Below are positions 1 to 5,249 of a stretch of DNA of 5,249 nt, in pieces. The stretch comes from Pseudanabaenales cyanobacterium. GTDB taxonomy: Bacteria; Cyanobacteriota; Cyanobacteriia; Phormidesmidales; Phormidesmidaceae. Position numbers and translations under genes: made by a program. The number at the start of each line of letters is the position of its first letter. Within the stretch, counting starts at the first letter, position 1. The notes below the pieces were generated by a model. It was not told the origin of the DNA and made no database searches. It saw only the letters and a program-made list of their open reading frames with translations. The stretch lies in NCBI GenBank assembly GCA_022360135.1, contig JAKSDM010000085.1, positions 1 through 5,249 of the forward strand. The letters run 5' to 3'.

Positions 1-1
1 A

Positions 2-61
2 CTTTCCGTAGAACCCGGTGAGGACTTCACGGTGATTGGTTCAGTCTCAATTGAATTTTAA
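2..61 (+). CDS. 3' end of a gene for a probable outer-membrane beta-barrel protein (partial)
   Basis: The frame starting at base 2 stays open for 19 codons and ends in TAA at 59-61. The encoded tail reads LSVEPGEDFTVIGSVSIEF. A last strand of alternating hydrophobic residues ending in a terminal Phe is the hallmark of outer-membrane beta-barrels. The PG..FTVIGS.S..F pattern resembles the C-termini of cyanobacterial TonB-dependent siderophore receptors, which would suit the iron genes that follow. The gene runs convergently with fetB, 94 bp away. Only 19 residues are visible, so the family assignment is inference; any short open frame at the window edge could look like this by chance. Confidence 0.45.
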   Translation, partial: LSVEPGEDFTVIGSVSIEF

Positions 62-112
62 GCATAAAGAAGCGGTGTCAAGTCTAATCAAATGATTTGC
101 TTCTATTAAACA

Positions 113-128
113 GCCCGCATCAGTGGGC
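113..128. terminator. small GC hairpin between convergent genes, possible terminator
   Basis: GCCCGC (113-118) and GTGGGC (123-128) can pair around an ATCA loop; on the + strand this includes one G-U wobble. Read on the - strand, the direction of fetB, it is followed by TGTTTAAT, a weak U-rich tail, but the wobble position becomes a C-A mismatch. It sits between two convergent gene ends, where a terminator is expected. The stem is short, so this is tentative. Confidence 0.25.
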
Positions 129-155
129 AAACCAGATGTAGCCAATCATCACCGC

Positions 156-959
156 TTAGGAGTCTACCTTTCGTAACCGTTCTAGACGCAGTTGGTGCTC
201 TGGGCTAAACAAAATCCGAAAGGCCAGCAGAATAATGCCCATACACGCCAGGGCGGCGCCTGCGGCCAGGGTGAAATAAATCACAATTTGATAGCGCACG
301 GCGCTGGTCGGATTCACTCCCGCTAGCATCTGGCCGGTCATCATACCGGGTAAACTCACCAGCCCCAGCACCATCATCGAGTTGATGGTCGGGATCATGC
401 CGGTGCGCAGGGCTTCTTTGAGGGTGTCATTAGCGGCTTCCCAGCGGGTGGCCCCCAGGGCTAAAAGCGACTCAATTTGCGATCGCCGACTGACCAAATC
501 TTCCATCAATCGGTCTAGCGCCAGAGAGGTAGCCGTGAGGGCGTTGCCTAACACCATGCCCAGCAGCGGAATCACATATTGCGGATCGTACCAGGGATGA
601 ATGTGAATAATGCCTTCGACCAGTAAGCCCGTGACAAAAGCACTGGCCGTCAAAATGGAAACGAAACTGTTCCAATAGACCCCAGGAAATCGACGGCGTG
701 TGCGGTTGACTGAAGCATTGCCTGCGATCGCACTCATCGTCAGCACTAGCAACAGCACCCAAAGCGGATTATCCAAAGCAAAGACCCAACCCAGGACATA
801 CCCCACCAACAGTAGCTGCGCTACCATCCGAAATGCGGCGACGCCCAAGCGTTTAGCTAAGCCGAGTCGTAAGCTGAGGGAAAGAATAAGGTTGATCAGA
901 ATTAAGGCGGCGGCGAGCGCCAGTTGCCAGTTATCGATTGGGAGGTAGGTGTTGGTCAT
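156..959 (-). CDS. fetB: FetB-like ABC transporter permease (UPF0014 family, iron export)
   Basis: This 267-residue polytopic inner-membrane protein is the membrane half of a FetAB-type ABC transporter. E. coli FetAB (YbbL/YbbM) is reported to help iron efflux and resistance to peroxide stress, and plant ALS3/STAR2 belongs to the same family. Hydrophobic segments lie at about residues 13-32, 43-62, 66-80, 97-116, 127-147, 190-212 and 224-252. Family-typical stretches are GMVLGNALTATSLALDR (134-150), LGAT (168-171) in a cytoplasmic loop, and PTINSMM..GLVSLPGMMTGQ..AG.NP..A..YQIVI (190-227). The length is normal. The ATG at 957-959 lies inside the 3' end of fetA (29-bp overlap), with a GGAG about 10 nt upstream, so the two are probably translationally coupled. 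The family call is secure. Iron export as the transport direction is carried over from E. coli; the cyanobacterial substrate could differ. Confidence 0.9.
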   Translation of the reverse strand: MTNTYLPIDNWQLALAAALILINLILSLSLRLGLAKRLGVAAFRMVAQLLLVGYVLGWVFALDNPLWVLLLVLTMSAIAGNASVNRTRRRFPGVYWNSFVSILTASAFVTGLLVEGIIHIHPWYDPQYVIPLLGMVLGNALTATSLALDRLMEDLVSRRSQIESLLALGATRWEAANDTLKEALRTGMIPTINSMMVLGLVSLPGMMTGQMLAGVNPTSAVRYQIVIYFTLAAGAALACMGIILLAFRILFSPEHQLRLERLRKVDS

Positions 960-1665
960 GGGTCTGACGCTCCGAAGATAATACTAACTGCCGCATCGTC
1001 ACCCGCTCTATCTGAGCTGGGTCGTGACTTGTCCAAATGCAAGCATTTTTGGGGTCGTCTTGTCGCCACTGGGCAATTAAAGCTTCAAGCTGTTCGGTAG
1101 CCGTACTGTCCAGGGAAGCGGTGGGTTCATCTAATAACAAGACCTGAGGAGAGAGTTGCAGAGACCGTAAACAGGCGACAATTTGTCGTTCTCCCCCAGA
1201 GAGTTGCTCAATGGAACGGTCTAGAAATTTAGCGGGGCGATCTAAAAGGGATAGATATTCAAGGATTTGAGAACGATTGTAGGTTCTGTTGCGATGGACG
1301 GCCAGCTGATAAATCTGCTGTAAGTTTGACTCAACGGTTCCTTCTAATAGCGCCGGTTGTTGGTGTAGATAAATAACTTGAGACCGAAATCGAGGCATAT
1401 TTAAGTTAGACAGTGACTGTCCCCGAAAGGCAATCTCTCCCAGTTGGATCGGGTCTAGTCCGGCTAATGCTCTGAGCAAAAGGCTCTTACCAGTCCCTGA
1501 GGGGCCAACAATCGCCAAGCGATCGCCAGCAAACAGCTCAAAACTGATATTTTGCCAAATCCAGTTGCCTTGGCAACTTCGCCCAATTGTTGAAACGGAT
1601 AAAATTGGTTCAGACGGTTTTTCTGAAACCAGAGTCAGGGATTTTTTTGAGGTATTTTGCACCAT
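931..1665 (-). CDS. fetA: FetA-like ABC transporter ATP-binding protein
   Basis: This 244-residue ATPase powers the FetB permease encoded immediately downstream. Visible motifs in order are Walker A GPSGTGKS (54-61), the Q-loop around YLHQQPALLEGTV (99-111), the signature LSGGERQ (155-161), Walker B VLLLDEPTASLD (175-186) and the H-loop histidine in TSHD (H214). All catalytic elements are present, so it should be active. An N-terminal extension of about 20 residues precedes the first strand (ILSVSTIGR). The ATG at 1663-1665 has no clear Shine-Dalgarno sequence. The stop at 931-933 lies inside fetB. ABC ATPases are hard to assign by sequence alone; the FetA call rests mainly on the overlap with a UPF0014 permease. 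A HIP1 site (1519-1526) lies in the Walker A region. Confidence 0.88.
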   Translation of the reverse strand: MVQNTSKKSLTLVSEKPSEPILSVSTIGRSCQGNWIWQNISFELFAGDRLAIVGPSGTGKSLLLRALAGLDPIQLGEIAFRGQSLSNLNMPRFRSQVIYLHQQPALLEGTVESNLQQIYQLAVHRNRTYNRSQILEYLSLLDRPAKFLDRSIEQLSGGERQIVACLRSLQLSPQVLLLDEPTASLDSTATEQLEALIAQWRQDDPKNACIWTSHDPAQIERVTMRQLVLSSERQTHDQHLPPNR

Positions 1666-1743
1666 TGTTCATCACAGCTTGTTTTGTTGGCATTTAACGT
1701 CAAGCTTGAAAAGAAATCTAGTCTCTTGTAGTACAAACGGCAG

Positions 1744-1771
1744 TTTACAATGCAAGTTATTCTCATTAAAT
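1744..1771 (+). promoter_or_regulatory. candidate promoter for the AraC-like regulator gene
   Basis: TTTACA (1744-1749) resembles a -35 box with one mismatch. After 16 bp it is followed by TTAAAT (1766-1771), a 4/6 match to TATAAT. The predicted start would be a little upstream of the ATG at 1798. The Fur-like site at 1752-1765 fills exactly the spacer, so a bound repressor would block RNA polymerase. The boxes are imperfect, so this is a proposal from position and pattern only. Confidence 0.35.
1752..1765 (-). promoter_or_regulatory. Fur-box-like operator upstream of the araC-type gene
   Basis: On the - strand this reads TGAGAATAACTTGC. Set in the 19-bp consensus GATAATGATAATCATTATC, the stretch TTTAATGAGAATAACTTGC matches at 12 positions. 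A nearly identical 14-mer (one C/T difference) recurs upstream of the receptor gene at 3010-3023. Fur represses iron-uptake genes when iron is sufficient, which fits both downstream genes. It may also affect fetA, which is transcribed the other way. The recurrence is seen directly; Fur binding is inferred. Confidence 0.5.
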
Positions 1772-1797
1772 AGCAGACGTTTGTATTTGGCTCCACC

Positions 1798-2937
1798 ATG
1801 ACAACGCGATTAGTCTTGAATCATTGGGACGACTGGCTTTTGCCCGGAAGCCCAAGCGATACACGGCTATTTCATGCAGACGCCTCTGATCGCATCTTTG
1901 TCTATCCGTCTCATCTGGGTCAGGGCTATTTTCAAGAAATCTTGCTACGGGATGATTTGACCCTCTTTATCTGAGACTATACGCTCAATCAGGATGTGGT
2001 GATTGACGCACCAGGTATTTGCGATTGCCTCGAATTTGAGTTTCAGCTGGCTGGCTCTGATGCTGGATTCAGCTTTTTCACCCCCTACTTTGGCTTGAAA
2101 GGGTTTGTGGTCAAACTAGCTCGAAAACGGCATTTAAAAATTGAGGTTTGGTTCAAACGACCGGCACTCATGACGTACTTACAGGCACTCTTGGAACGTA
2201 TATCCACTCAAAATTGGCGCACTATTGAACGTATCACTCAGTCTATCTATCAATATCGGGGAGGAAATACGCTGTCAACTACGGCTGGGATGCTCAACCA
2301 GATTTTTCAGGGTGAGATCGCCAAAGGCCGACCGACATCCAAAGAACTGGCTACGCCAATGACTATCGCGCCTCGTTTTCCCCGAACATTTGAGCACATT
2401 CTGACCGATGCTCTCTACTTTGAGTTTATTACCCTCAAATGTGCAGGTCGCCGTCCGATTGCGCCTGCAATGAAGCAAGTCATTGGTCAGATTCTCGGTT
2501 GTCCGTATCAGGGCGCTACCCGCCGCACCTATCTAGAGCGCCAAGCACTAGAGCTTGCAGACCTTTATTTGAAAACAATTGTTCTGCCGCGTCTCAATGA
2601 AGCTGATCTCAACTGCATTTACCAGGCAGAATCCATCTTGAAAAACCAGATGGCCAATCCACCGGCGGTAGAAGCGCTGGCCCGACAGGTAAGCACAAAT
2701 CGCCTCAAACTGAATCAGGGCTTCCACCAAGTGTATGGCGCCACACCGGGTGGATATTCACGAAACTGCCGCTTGTGGCAAGCACGACGACTATTGATGA
2801 CCTCGGATCTTTCGATAGGCCAAGTTACGGCTACTGTGGGCTACACTTGCCGTGGCAACTTTGCCAAGATATTTCGTCAACAGATGAGCCTCACCCCAAA
2901 AGTATTTCAAATGGAAGTATGGCGACATGCCGGTTAA
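1798..2937 (+). pseudogene. AraC-family (PchR-like) regulator interrupted by an in-frame TGA
   Basis: From the ATG at 1798 the frame reads MTTRLVLNHWDDWLLPGSPS and continues in family style to codon 58. A TGA at 1972-1974 (codon 59) breaks it, and the same frame then runs open to TAA at 2935-2937. Context on both sides (DDLTLFI, stop, DYTLNQDVVID) reads through as one beta-rich N-terminal sensor region, so the TGA is a point lesion and not a gene boundary. The last ~90 residues are the AraC double helix-turn-helix: PPAVEALARQVSTNRLKLNQGF, then LSIGQVTATVGYTCRGNFAKIF. PchR-type regulators bind ferric siderophore in the cytoplasm and activate receptor genes, matching the receptor gene downstream. 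GTG codons at 1996 and 1999 could restart translation (AGGA at 1991-1994), giving about 313 residues that keep the DNA-binding domain but lack the first 66. Sequencing error is the main alternative; stop-codon recoding is unlikely. Confidence 0.8.
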
Positions 2938-2962
2938 ATTGCGCTGTCAAAAAAAAGCGTTT

Positions 2963-2994
2963 TCACTGCAAAATCCCTAGAAAAAAAGCAGTGA
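2963..2994. other. inverted repeat downstream of the regulator gene
   Basis: TCACTGC (2963-2969) and GCAGTGA (2988-2994) are perfect 7-bp inverted arms around an A-rich 18-nt loop, 25 bp after the stop of the regulator gene. No T-run follows on the + strand, so it is not a classical terminator. It could be a weak transcription barrier or a chance repeat. Confidence 0.25.
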
Positions 2995-3009
2995 TCCCCA
3001 TACTCTAAT

Positions 3010-3023
3010 TGAGAATAATTTGC
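3010..3023 (+). promoter_or_regulatory. Fur-box-like operator upstream of the receptor gene
   Basis: TGAGAATAATTTGC here repeats, with one transition, the - strand site before the regulator gene (1752-1765). It lies about 90 bp upstream of the receptor ATG at 3113. TCTAAT (3004-3009), a 5/6 match to a -10 box, abuts it, but I see no convincing -35. Two copies of a 14-mer, each upstream of a gene of the same iron locus, suggest a shared iron-responsive operator. Binding by Fur is inference. Confidence 0.5.
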
Positions 3024-3112
3024 TTCAAACTCAATGGCTAACTTGTGGCAGTAGCTTATAGAGTCAGCTGTTCCACCAGCTATTGGGCTTGAACCATGGT
3101 GTGAGGGAGGTT

Positions 3113-3691
3113 ATGGGAAAGTCGTTCCAGGGTTCAAATTTACTTATCCTATGGACTGTAGTTGGTGGACAAATTGCGATAGCGCAAGCGCTGACTTGTC
3201 AGTTCGCAGAAGCCGCGTTAGCGCAATATTTGTTTGGAGATCAGTCCTTGGTCACTGGACATTGGTCATTAGAACAATACCAGTACTCAATTGCAAATGG
3301 CCAAGGACAATTGACCAATGACCGACTGCGTCAATTCGATCAGTCTGCAACCACTGATAAAGAGTGGTTGGCTCAAATCGAAACCGCGATTGTACAAATC
3401 ACAGGGGTGCGCCTGGAAGAAACCGAGGCAGGCTTTCAGATAGTGTTAATAACTCCTGACGGTGAGCTAACCGCACCCACCACAACCGTGTCAGGCAATG
3501 CATTGATTGCGGAGATTCCCAATGCGGCGCTAGCGCTGCTGGAGGGCGATGAGTTTCAGCAGTTTGAACCGGCTGAGGGGATTGCCCTAGTGCAGGTGAC
3601 GGGGTTGCCCGATGACCGGATGCAGGTGGTGATTACCGGGGTGGATGCGATCCCGACGGCAGAGGTTATATTACAACTGCAACCGGGTTGA
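3113..3691 (+). pseudogene. N-terminal fragment of a TonB-dependent siderophore receptor (signal peptide and AMIN domain)
   Basis: The ATG at 3113 is preceded by GAGGGAGG (3103-3110) and begins a good signal peptide: MGKS, a hydrophobic core LLILWTVVGG, then small residues with a likely cut near AIAQA. A TTG at 3083 in the same frame would add 10 charged residues before the signal and is less likely. A segment encoded by TTGGTCA-type repeats follows (3248-3325). The last ~95 residues, from IETAIVQITGVRLEETEAGF to AIPTAEVILQLQPG, have the beta-rich AMIN pattern found in front of the plug in cyanobacterial siderophore receptors. The frame stops at TGA 3689-3691. The expected continuation (DPEPTPRTVQAGEPDEP) resumes only after removing one T at 3688/3689 and one at 3701/3702, so this is the broken front of the gene that continues in the next frame. 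Alone it could at most give a secreted AMIN fragment of about 190 residues. Confidence 0.75.
3248..3325. repeat. heptad repeats of TTGGTCA type, in inverted halves, inside the receptor gene
   Basis: Three consecutive heptads TTGGTCA, CTGGACA, TTGGTCA occupy 3248-3268. After a gap, the complementary unit appears in register at 3298-3325: TGGCCAA, GGACAAT, TGACCAA, TGACCGA. TTGGTCA matches a class of short tandemly repeated repetitive (STRR) sequence known from filamentous cyanobacteria. The two halves could fold into an imperfect hairpin. In the protein they encode a low-conservation linker (about residues 46-71 counted from the ATG at 3113) between signal peptide and AMIN domain, and they do not break the frame. 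Confidence 0.6.
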
Positions 3692-5031
3692 TCCTGAGCC
3701 TTACACCGAGGACTGTCCAGGCAGGCGAGCCGGATGAGCCGTTGAGAATCGTGGTAACAGGCGAGGAGGAGAGCCGCTACGTTGAACCAACTGTCACTAC
3801 TGGAACCCGAACCGATACGCCGCTGCGGGATATTCCCCAATCAATTCAGGTGATCCCACAGGAGGTGATTGAAGACCAGCAGGTGATTCGGTTAGGCGAC
3901 GCTCTGCGAAATGTCAGTGGTATGGTGAGAGGCGCACAAGCTTTCAGTGGTGAAAGATTCACTATCCGTGGTTTTGATAACGCCGCAATTCTGCGGGACG
4001 GATTTAGACAGGGGTTTGATGCGAACATCACATTCCCAGAACTCTCTAATCTTGAAACCGTGGAAGTGCTAAAAGGCCCCGCCTCAATTCTTTTTGGCAG
4101 TCTGGAGCCCGGGGGGGTGATTAACTTAATCAGCAAACAACCTCTGAGTGAACCGTTATATCGTTATGGTCTGCGGGTTGGCAACCGAGAATTGAGTGAA
4201 CCGAGTCTTGATATATCAGGGCCGCTTGATGAGGATGGTCGCTGGCTTTATCGGTTGAACGCACTGTATCGTAATGAAGATTCCTTCCGAGACTTTGATA
4301 CGGATATTGAGCGATATTTTGTGGCGCCGACGGTGAGTTGGCAGATAGGAGATCGCACCGATTTAACCCTTAGGCTCGAATATACTGACGACGAGCAAGC
4401 TGCAGATGGAGGTCTGGTTGCGATTGGCAAAGTATTTACTCAGGCTGACAGATATGCCCTCTTGTCCCAAATTGCGCCTACTGTGGTATTTGACATCGAC
4501 AGCGATACTGAATGGCAAACACTCACTCGTTTGTGCGCTGAGGTATTGGGCAAGCAAGCAGAAGCGGAAAAACTGGCCATAGACTACGAAGCCAAACTAC
4601 AGAAACTTAAGACGCAATTCTCCACAGACCCCAAACAAATTAAGATTTCATTGGCGTATTTTTTCTTAGAACGAATTGTGACCTTGGGTAAAGATACCTT
4701 TTCTGGCAGCATTTTAGAGGCGGTCGGATTATCGCGTCCGCCCAGCCAAGCTCAAGGTCGAAGCGCCCAAATTTCACCCGAATTACTCAGTGACATGGAT
4801 GGAGATGTGCTATTTGTTTTTAGACCGAAGAGCGATCTTGACTTTGCCGCCGATATTCGAGCCGCCCTTGATCAAATCAAAACCGCTCCGCTCTGGTCTC
4901 AACTCAAGGTGGTTCAAGCCAAGCAGGTATATGAGATAGACACCTATTGGTTGGGCGGCGGCTATATTGCGGCCAATCTGGTCTTAGATGATTTGTCGAA
5001 ATATGTCGTTCAGGCAACACTCTGGGATTAA
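3688..5031 (+). CDS. Chimeric frame: TonB-dependent receptor plug and first barrel strands fused to the C-terminal part of a FecB-like siderophore-binding protein
   Basis: The 447-codon frame is two unrelated protein pieces. Residues ~18-247 are a TonB-dependent receptor: a TonB-box-like LRIVVTGEE (19-27), the plug with TPLRDIPQSIQVIPQEVI (44-61), FTIRGFDNAAILRDGF (91-106) and VEVLKGPASILFGSLEPGG (125-143), then the first barrel strands to EYTDDEQAADGGLVAIG. Receptors of this family usually have about 800 residues, so most of the barrel is gone. From ~248 on, VFTQADRYALLSQIAPTVVF to the end matches the later part of periplasmic ferric-siderophore-binding proteins (FecB/FhuD type), including APLWSQLKVVQAKQVYEID (400-418); its signal peptide and N-terminal part are missing. 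A deletion between adjacent receptor and fecB-like genes explains this. The TTG at 3688 overlaps the upstream TGA and has no good ribosome-binding site, so a product starting there would lack a signal peptide. Most likely a remnant, though the frame is fully open. Confidence 0.8.
   Translation: MILSLTPRTVQAGEPDEPLRIVVTGEEESRYVEPTVTTGTRTDTPLRDIPQSIQVIPQEVIEDQQVIRLGDALRNVSGMVRGAQAFSGERFTIRGFDNAAILRDGFRQGFDANITFPELSNLETVEVLKGPASILFGSLEPGGVINLISKQPLSEPLYRYGLRVGNRELSEPSLDISGPLDEDGRWLYRLNALYRNEDSFRDFDTDIERYFVAPTVSWQIGDRTDLTLRLEYTDDEQAADGGLVAIGKVFTQADRYALLSQIAPTVVFDIDSDTEWQTLTRLCAEVLGKQAEAEKLAIDYEAKLQKLKTQFSTDPKQIKISLAYFFLERIVTLGKDTFSGSILEAVGLSRPPSQAQGRSAQISPELLSDMDGDVLFVFRPKSDLDFAADIRAALDQIKTAPLWSQLKVVQAKQVYEIDTYWLGGGYIAANLVLDDLSKYVVQATLWD
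4420..4440 (+). other. deletion/fusion junction between receptor and binding-protein sequences
   Basis: Receptor-like sequence (DGGLVAIG, codons 241-247 of the chimeric frame) passes into binding-protein-like sequence (FTQADRYALLSQIAPTV, codons 250-266) within a few codons. In intact relatives the receptor region would go on for over 400 residues, and the binding protein would carry about 100 residues before this point, often ending in a phrase like 'dlIlG'. The short G-rich hydrophobic match at the seam may reflect microhomology. No insertion-sequence end or target duplication is visible here. The exact breakpoint cannot be fixed without the parental genes. Confidence 0.65.
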
Positions 5032-5047
5032 TCGTTAGGTGTTGCCT
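5012..5047 (+). terminator. hairpin overlapping the end of the fecB-like remnant, possible terminator
   Basis: AGGCAACAC (5012-5020) and GTGTTGCCT (5039-5047) are perfect 9-bp inverted arms around an 18-nt loop that contains the stop codon (5029-5031). TTGATTTTAATT follows, a weak U-rich tail. It could end transcription of the iron locus before the AhpD-like gene. The long loop and broken T-run make it a weak candidate. Confidence 0.4.
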
Positions 5048-5083
5048 TGATTTTAATTGCAGTAATGTTAAGGAAATCACCTC

Positions 5084-5249
5084 ATGGCATATATATCGTT
5101 ACCGGATTCTGTCCCTGGAATAGGCGGGCCAATGATGGCATATCCTGAAACAGGCAAGCATTTGGCGGCTCTGGCTCAGCAACTATTGCGCGGGGAGTCT
5201 TCTTTATCTCCCGCAGAACGGGAACTGCTTGCATCGTGTGTATCGCGCG
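5084..5249 (+). CDS. AhpD/carboxymuconolactone-decarboxylase-like protein, N-terminal part (cut by window end)
   Basis: The ATG at 5084 follows AGGA (5071-5074) at 9 nt, and the frame is open for 55 codons to the window edge. The visible sequence, MAYISLPDSVPGIGGPMMAY followed by PETGKHLAALAQQLLRG and LSPAERELLASCVSR, has the N-terminal pattern of AhpD-like 'peroxidase-related' proteins: a short loop with PGI.GPM, a helix ending in LLRG, then the L(T/S)P.ERELIA helix. The CXXC active site of the family would lie just beyond the window, so activity cannot be judged. Such proteins act in alkylhydroperoxidase-like redox chemistry. It lies 52 bp after the fecB-like stop on the same strand and may have belonged to the same iron/oxidative-stress unit, though the hairpin at 5012-5047 may separate them. 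Confidence 0.75.
   Translation, partial: MAYISLPDSVPGIGGPMMAYPETGKHLAALAQQLLRGESSLSPAERELLASCVSR

Noticed and set aside
70..157. Inverted repeat AAGCGGTG / CACCGCTT (70-77 and 150-157)
   Set aside because: The arms are only 8 bp, 72 bp apart, and one overlaps the fetB stop; chance is likely and no function is evident.
1565..1801. A 78-codon + strand open frame across the start of fetA
   Set aside because: It is antisense to fetA's N-terminus and intergenic DNA, has no domain-like sequence or good ribosome-binding site, and is best explained as a shadow frame.
1972..1974. TGA as a selenocysteine codon or programmed readthrough
   Set aside because: No SECIS-like hairpin is evident directly after the TGA, AraC regulators are not known selenoproteins, and the neighbouring genes also carry lesions, so a nonsense mutation is simpler.
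3680..3710. Programmed ribosomal frameshift joining AMIN and plug frames
   Set aside because: There is no slippery heptamer or run of identical bases at the break, and two separate shifts would be needed to rebuild the family-like linker.
3556..3840. A 94-codon - strand frame spanning the receptor frame break
   Set aside because: Its sequence is Cys/Ser/Arg-rich and low in structure, as expected of an antisense shadow of the AMIN/plug coding sequence.
4420..4440. Insertion-sequence-mediated fusion
   Set aside because: No terminal inverted repeat, target-site duplication or transposase remnant is visible near the seam; a simple deletion suffices.

Overview
The window looks like chromosomal DNA of a cyanobacterium. 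Three copies of the palindrome GCGATCGC (the HIP1 element typical of cyanobacteria) lie in the first 1.5 kb. The TonB-dependent receptor has an N-terminal AMIN-type domain, as cyanobacterial receptors often do. Short TTGGTCA heptad repeats of the cyanobacterial STRR type also occur. The theme of the whole window is iron: an export-type ABC pair, an AraC/PchR-like regulator, a ferric-siderophore receptor and a siderophore-binding protein.

Layout. Bases 2-61 (+) are the last 19 codons of a gene whose product probably ends as an outer-membrane beta-barrel. Bases 156-1665 (-) hold an intact two-gene operon, fetA-fetB (ATPase and UPF0014 permease), with a 29-bp overlap. A 132-bp divergent intergenic region follows, carrying a Fur-box-like site and a plausible promoter. 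Bases 1798-2937 (+) encode an AraC-family regulator broken by an in-frame TGA at codon 59. After a 175-bp spacer with a second copy of the Fur-like site comes the start of a TonB-dependent siderophore receptor (3113-3691: signal peptide, STRR-derived segment, AMIN domain). It goes out of frame at about 3689-3702 and continues in another frame (3688-5031) through the plug domain and the first barrel strands. At about 4420-4440 that frame changes abruptly, without a stop, into the C-terminal two thirds of a FecB-like periplasmic iron-siderophore-binding protein. Bases 5084-5249 (+) are the start of an AhpD/carboxymuconolactone-decarboxylase-like gene that runs off the window.

Interpretation. 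Cyanobacterial siderophore-uptake loci commonly have the order regulator - TonB-dependent receptor - FecB-like binding protein. Here the order remains, but each of the three genes is damaged: a nonsense codon, two apparent single-T insertions, and a deletion that fused receptor to binding protein in frame. The flanking fetAB pair and the AhpD-like start look intact. The simplest reading is a siderophore-import locus in fairly recent decay. The less likely but more interesting reading is that the 447-codon plug/FecB chimera is still expressed. I see no new defence system, mobile element, CRISPR array or RNA gene. No gene-free stretch exceeds 300 bases.
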